Part shown: piece by piece, positions 7,295 to 8,366 of the stretch
Numbering within the stretch: position 1 is the first letter of the stretch
How the letters are laid out: each line of letters opens with the position of its first letter
Assembly (NCBI GenBank): GCA_039920305.1
Contig: JBDSEA010000130.1
Location: forward strand, 1 to 8,366
Origin: DASRAJ01 sp039920305
GTDB lineage: Bacteria; Bacteroidota; Bacteroidia; Chitinophagales; UBA10324
DNA length: 8,366 bases
Reading direction: 5' to 3'
Notes under the pieces: generated by a model
The model's database searches: none
Told to the model about the DNA's origin: nothing
Seen by the model: only the letters and a program-made list of their open reading frames with translations
Position numbers and translations under genes: made by a program

Positions 7295-7681
7295 ATGTAG
7301 ATCATCAAACGAATATGCAGCTACTTCACAGGGATTATTTTAATAGCCATTGGAATCAACCACTTTTTGAAGGAAATGAATTTTGAGAAAATTGTCCCTC
7401 CGTTTATTCCTTTTCCTGAAGCCGCAGTTTACCTCAGTGGGGCTTTTGAAATATTTTTTGGACTGGGATTCCTTTTTGAAAAAACACGCCGTTATGCTGC
7501 CATCGGATGGATTGTATTATTGCTTGCCGTTTTTCCTGCAAATATTTATATGTACACATCGGGATTGTTTCCTCAGTATCCGGACTGGCTGTTGTTGCTC
7601 AGGCTTGCAGTTCAGGTATTGTTGATTGGGCTGGCAGTATGGATTGCACACTCACCCGCACATGGAGAGGAAGTAAAATAA
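7295..7681 (+). CDS. DoxX-family membrane protein with an in-frame TAG at codon 2
   Basis: This is a small DoxX-like integral membrane protein; the family's biochemical role is poorly known. The only canonical upstream ATG is at 7295, and it is followed directly by TAG (7298-7300). Beyond that stop the frame is open to the TAA at 7679-7681. The residues right after it (KRICSYFTG, GIILIAIGINHF) are the first membrane helix and NHF turn of DoxX proteins, so the gene must once have started at or near 7295. Full length would be 128 residues, normal for the family, with four helices near 7-24, 43-61, 67-87 and 98-117, and PPFIPFP before helix 2. Translation could begin at TTG 7367 or ATG 7376, losing helix 1, or at a rare ATC or ATA codon. 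A single change, AAG to TAG, would explain it; a sequencing error is the alternative. No close partner gene is evident. Confidence 0.75.
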
Positions 7682-7886
7682 TCAGTTTTGCATCATTACA
7701 GTTACGGTAATTTAGTCCGCGGTGATCATCATAAAATTTTTTATACCAGGCCTGCCAGACACTTGAAAATTCGTGAAGAATGTTTTGCAGGATTATGAGA
7801 ATGAGATTTTTATCGGATAAATTAAAATGAAAAGGTATGTAGCAAAAGTTTTTAAATTTACGACCACTAAACCCTGAATATTTACA

Positions 7887-8162
7887 ATGGAGAATTTAAA
7901 TTTAAAAAGACAGATTGATTTGCTATTTGATGAAATGATCTCCAAGCTTTCATCCCATGGTCAATGTGTAATAGAATGTAAACAATCGTATGAAGTATGC
8001 CTCGAAGGCTGTAAAGCTTCAGGAGATCCTGACTGTCCCTCTGCCTGCAGGAGTAAATTAGAGGCATGCATTAATGGCTGCCCGGATGAATTGGAGGAAA
8101 ATGAAAAGAAAATCATGAATGAATATTTAGATAAGATTGATTCCCTGGTAAAAAATTCTTAA
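7887..8162 (+). CDS. Small eight-cysteine helical protein with twin CX3C-X6-CX3C modules
   Basis: I do not recognise a family. The 91-residue product has no signal peptide or membrane segment. Residues 3-25 and 67-89 are charged and look helical. The middle holds eight cysteines at 27, 31, 38, 42 and 50, 54, 61, 65, that is, two CX3C-X6-CX3C blocks. The second repeats the first at an offset of 23 and keeps neighbours (C-K/R after the second Cys, GC at the end), suggesting internal duplication. KASGDPD (43-49) would be the turn. In an antiparallel hairpin, pairs 27-65, 31-61, 38-54 and 42-50 face each other, as in disulfide-bonded CX3C hairpins; Cu(I) or another metal is an alternative, since cytosolic copper-storage proteins also line helices with CX3C. 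ATG 7887 is the only sensible start; no clear promoter or Shine-Dalgarno is seen. It converges with the MarR gene. Confidence 0.8.
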   Translation: MENLNLKRQIDLLFDEMISKLSSHGQCVIECKQSYEVCLEGCKASGDPDCPSACRSKLEACINGCPDELEENEKKIMNEYLDKIDSLVKNS

Positions 8163-8202
8163 CAGGAGCTATTTTATCTTAATCGTTTCCCTGTTGTAAG
8201 AA
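8156..8202 (-). terminator. Probable terminator of the MarR-family gene
   Basis: TTCTTAACAGG (8156-8166) pairs with CCTGTTGTAAGAA (8190-8202) in an 11-bp stem with a 2-nt bulge and a 23-nt loop. On the minus strand the stem is followed by TTTTTT, so it can terminate the leftward transcript ending at 8218. The stem overlaps the last codons of the eight-cysteine gene. The long loop and AT-rich base lower confidence. Confidence 0.4.
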
Positions 8203-8217
8203 TGCAGTTGAGGAAAT

Positions 8218-8366
8218 TCATACAATGCTGTCTGTGAGTGCAACTGTTTTTGCCCTTGTATCGGTGTGATGTTCTTTTCTTTGCAAAAGTCCTTTGGTTT
8301 GTAAAGTCCGCAAAACTTTAGAAGTTGTCATCGGGTCAATTTTAGTATGAGCCGAAAGATTGATTT
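8218..8366 (-). CDS. MarR-family winged-helix regulator, partial at its N-terminus and short at its C-terminus
   Basis: The 48 visible residues run from the window edge to TGA at 8220-8218. They match the MarR DNA-binding core: AHTKIDPMTTSKVLRTLQ is the helix-turn-helix with its recognition helix, GLLQRKEH follows, and TDTRAKTVALTD is the wing with the conserved Asp-x-Arg. MarR proteins act as homodimers that bind operators and often respond to small ligands. The chain stops four residues after the wing (ALTDSIV). Typical relatives continue for some 30-50 residues through the C-terminal helices used for dimerisation, so this copy is truncated or dimerises differently. Neither alternative frame downstream restores a recognisable MarR tail. 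Its 5' part and targets lie outside the window. Confidence 0.8.
   Translation of the reverse strand, partial: INLSAHTKIDPMTTSKVLRTLQTKGLLQRKEHHTDTRAKTVALTDSIV

Noticed and set aside
7315..7386. Short frame starting ATGCAGCTACTT inside the DoxX gene
   Set aside because: It ends after 23 codons and is out of frame with the DoxX helices; chance ATG.
7383..7710. Two other plus-strand frames inside and past the DoxX gene
   Set aside because: Cysteine- and leucine-rich shadow translations of the DoxX membrane helices.
7725..7755. ATAAAATTTTTTAT near-palindrome as a terminator
   Set aside because: It has no GC base pairs and too small a loop; simple AT-rich sequence.
1..8366. tRNA, rRNA, CRISPR array or insertion sequence
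   Set aside because: No cloverleaf, direct repeat-spacer pattern, transposase motif or terminal inverted repeats were seen by eye on either strand.

Overview
The window looks like chromosomal DNA from a member of the Bacteroidota. Three kinds of evidence agree: two proteins end in type IX secretion (T9SS) type A sorting domains, the best promoter candidates fit the Bacteroidota consensus (TTG, 17-23 nt, TAnnTTTG), and Shine-Dalgarno sequences are mostly absent. I cannot name a genus.

Layout. (a) 1-1486, minus strand: the start of an F1Fo ATP synthase operon in the order atpB (subunit a) then atpE (subunit c, cut by the window edge); the remaining atp genes should lie beyond position 1. (b) 1629-2903, plus strand: an exported protein of unknown function with a probable C-terminal beta-barrel, divergent from atpB. 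(c) 2940-2975: a hairpin terminator that can serve both strands, between convergent genes. (d) 2988-5357, minus strand: a secreted M43 (cytophagalysin/pappalysin-type) zinc metalloprotease with FN3, GEVED, PPC-like and T9SS sorting domains. (e) 5358-5627: a divergent promoter region with two overlapping promoter matches facing the protease. (f) 5628-7211, plus strand: a secreted fusion of a monohaem cytochrome c-like domain, a PHM/DBM-type copper monooxygenase and a T9SS sorting domain, followed by a strong terminator. (g) 7295-8366: a looser region with a DoxX-type membrane protein whose reading frame carries TAG at codon 2, a small eight-cysteine protein, and, entering from the right edge on the minus strand, a MarR-family regulator that stops just after its winged-helix domain.

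How they fit together. The atp genes are housekeeping. The protease and the copper/haem protein are divergent and both appear to be T9SS cargo, so they may share a secretion route; shared regulation is not shown. The right-hand end looks less constrained: two genes there have lesions or unusual ends.

Most unusual item: the 91-residue protein at 7887-8162. Its eight cysteines form two CX3C-X6-CX3C modules repeated at an offset of exactly 23 residues and placed in mirror symmetry about residue 46. This is the pattern expected of a helical hairpin with a ladder of four cysteine pairs, either disulfides or a metal site. I do not recognise the family.
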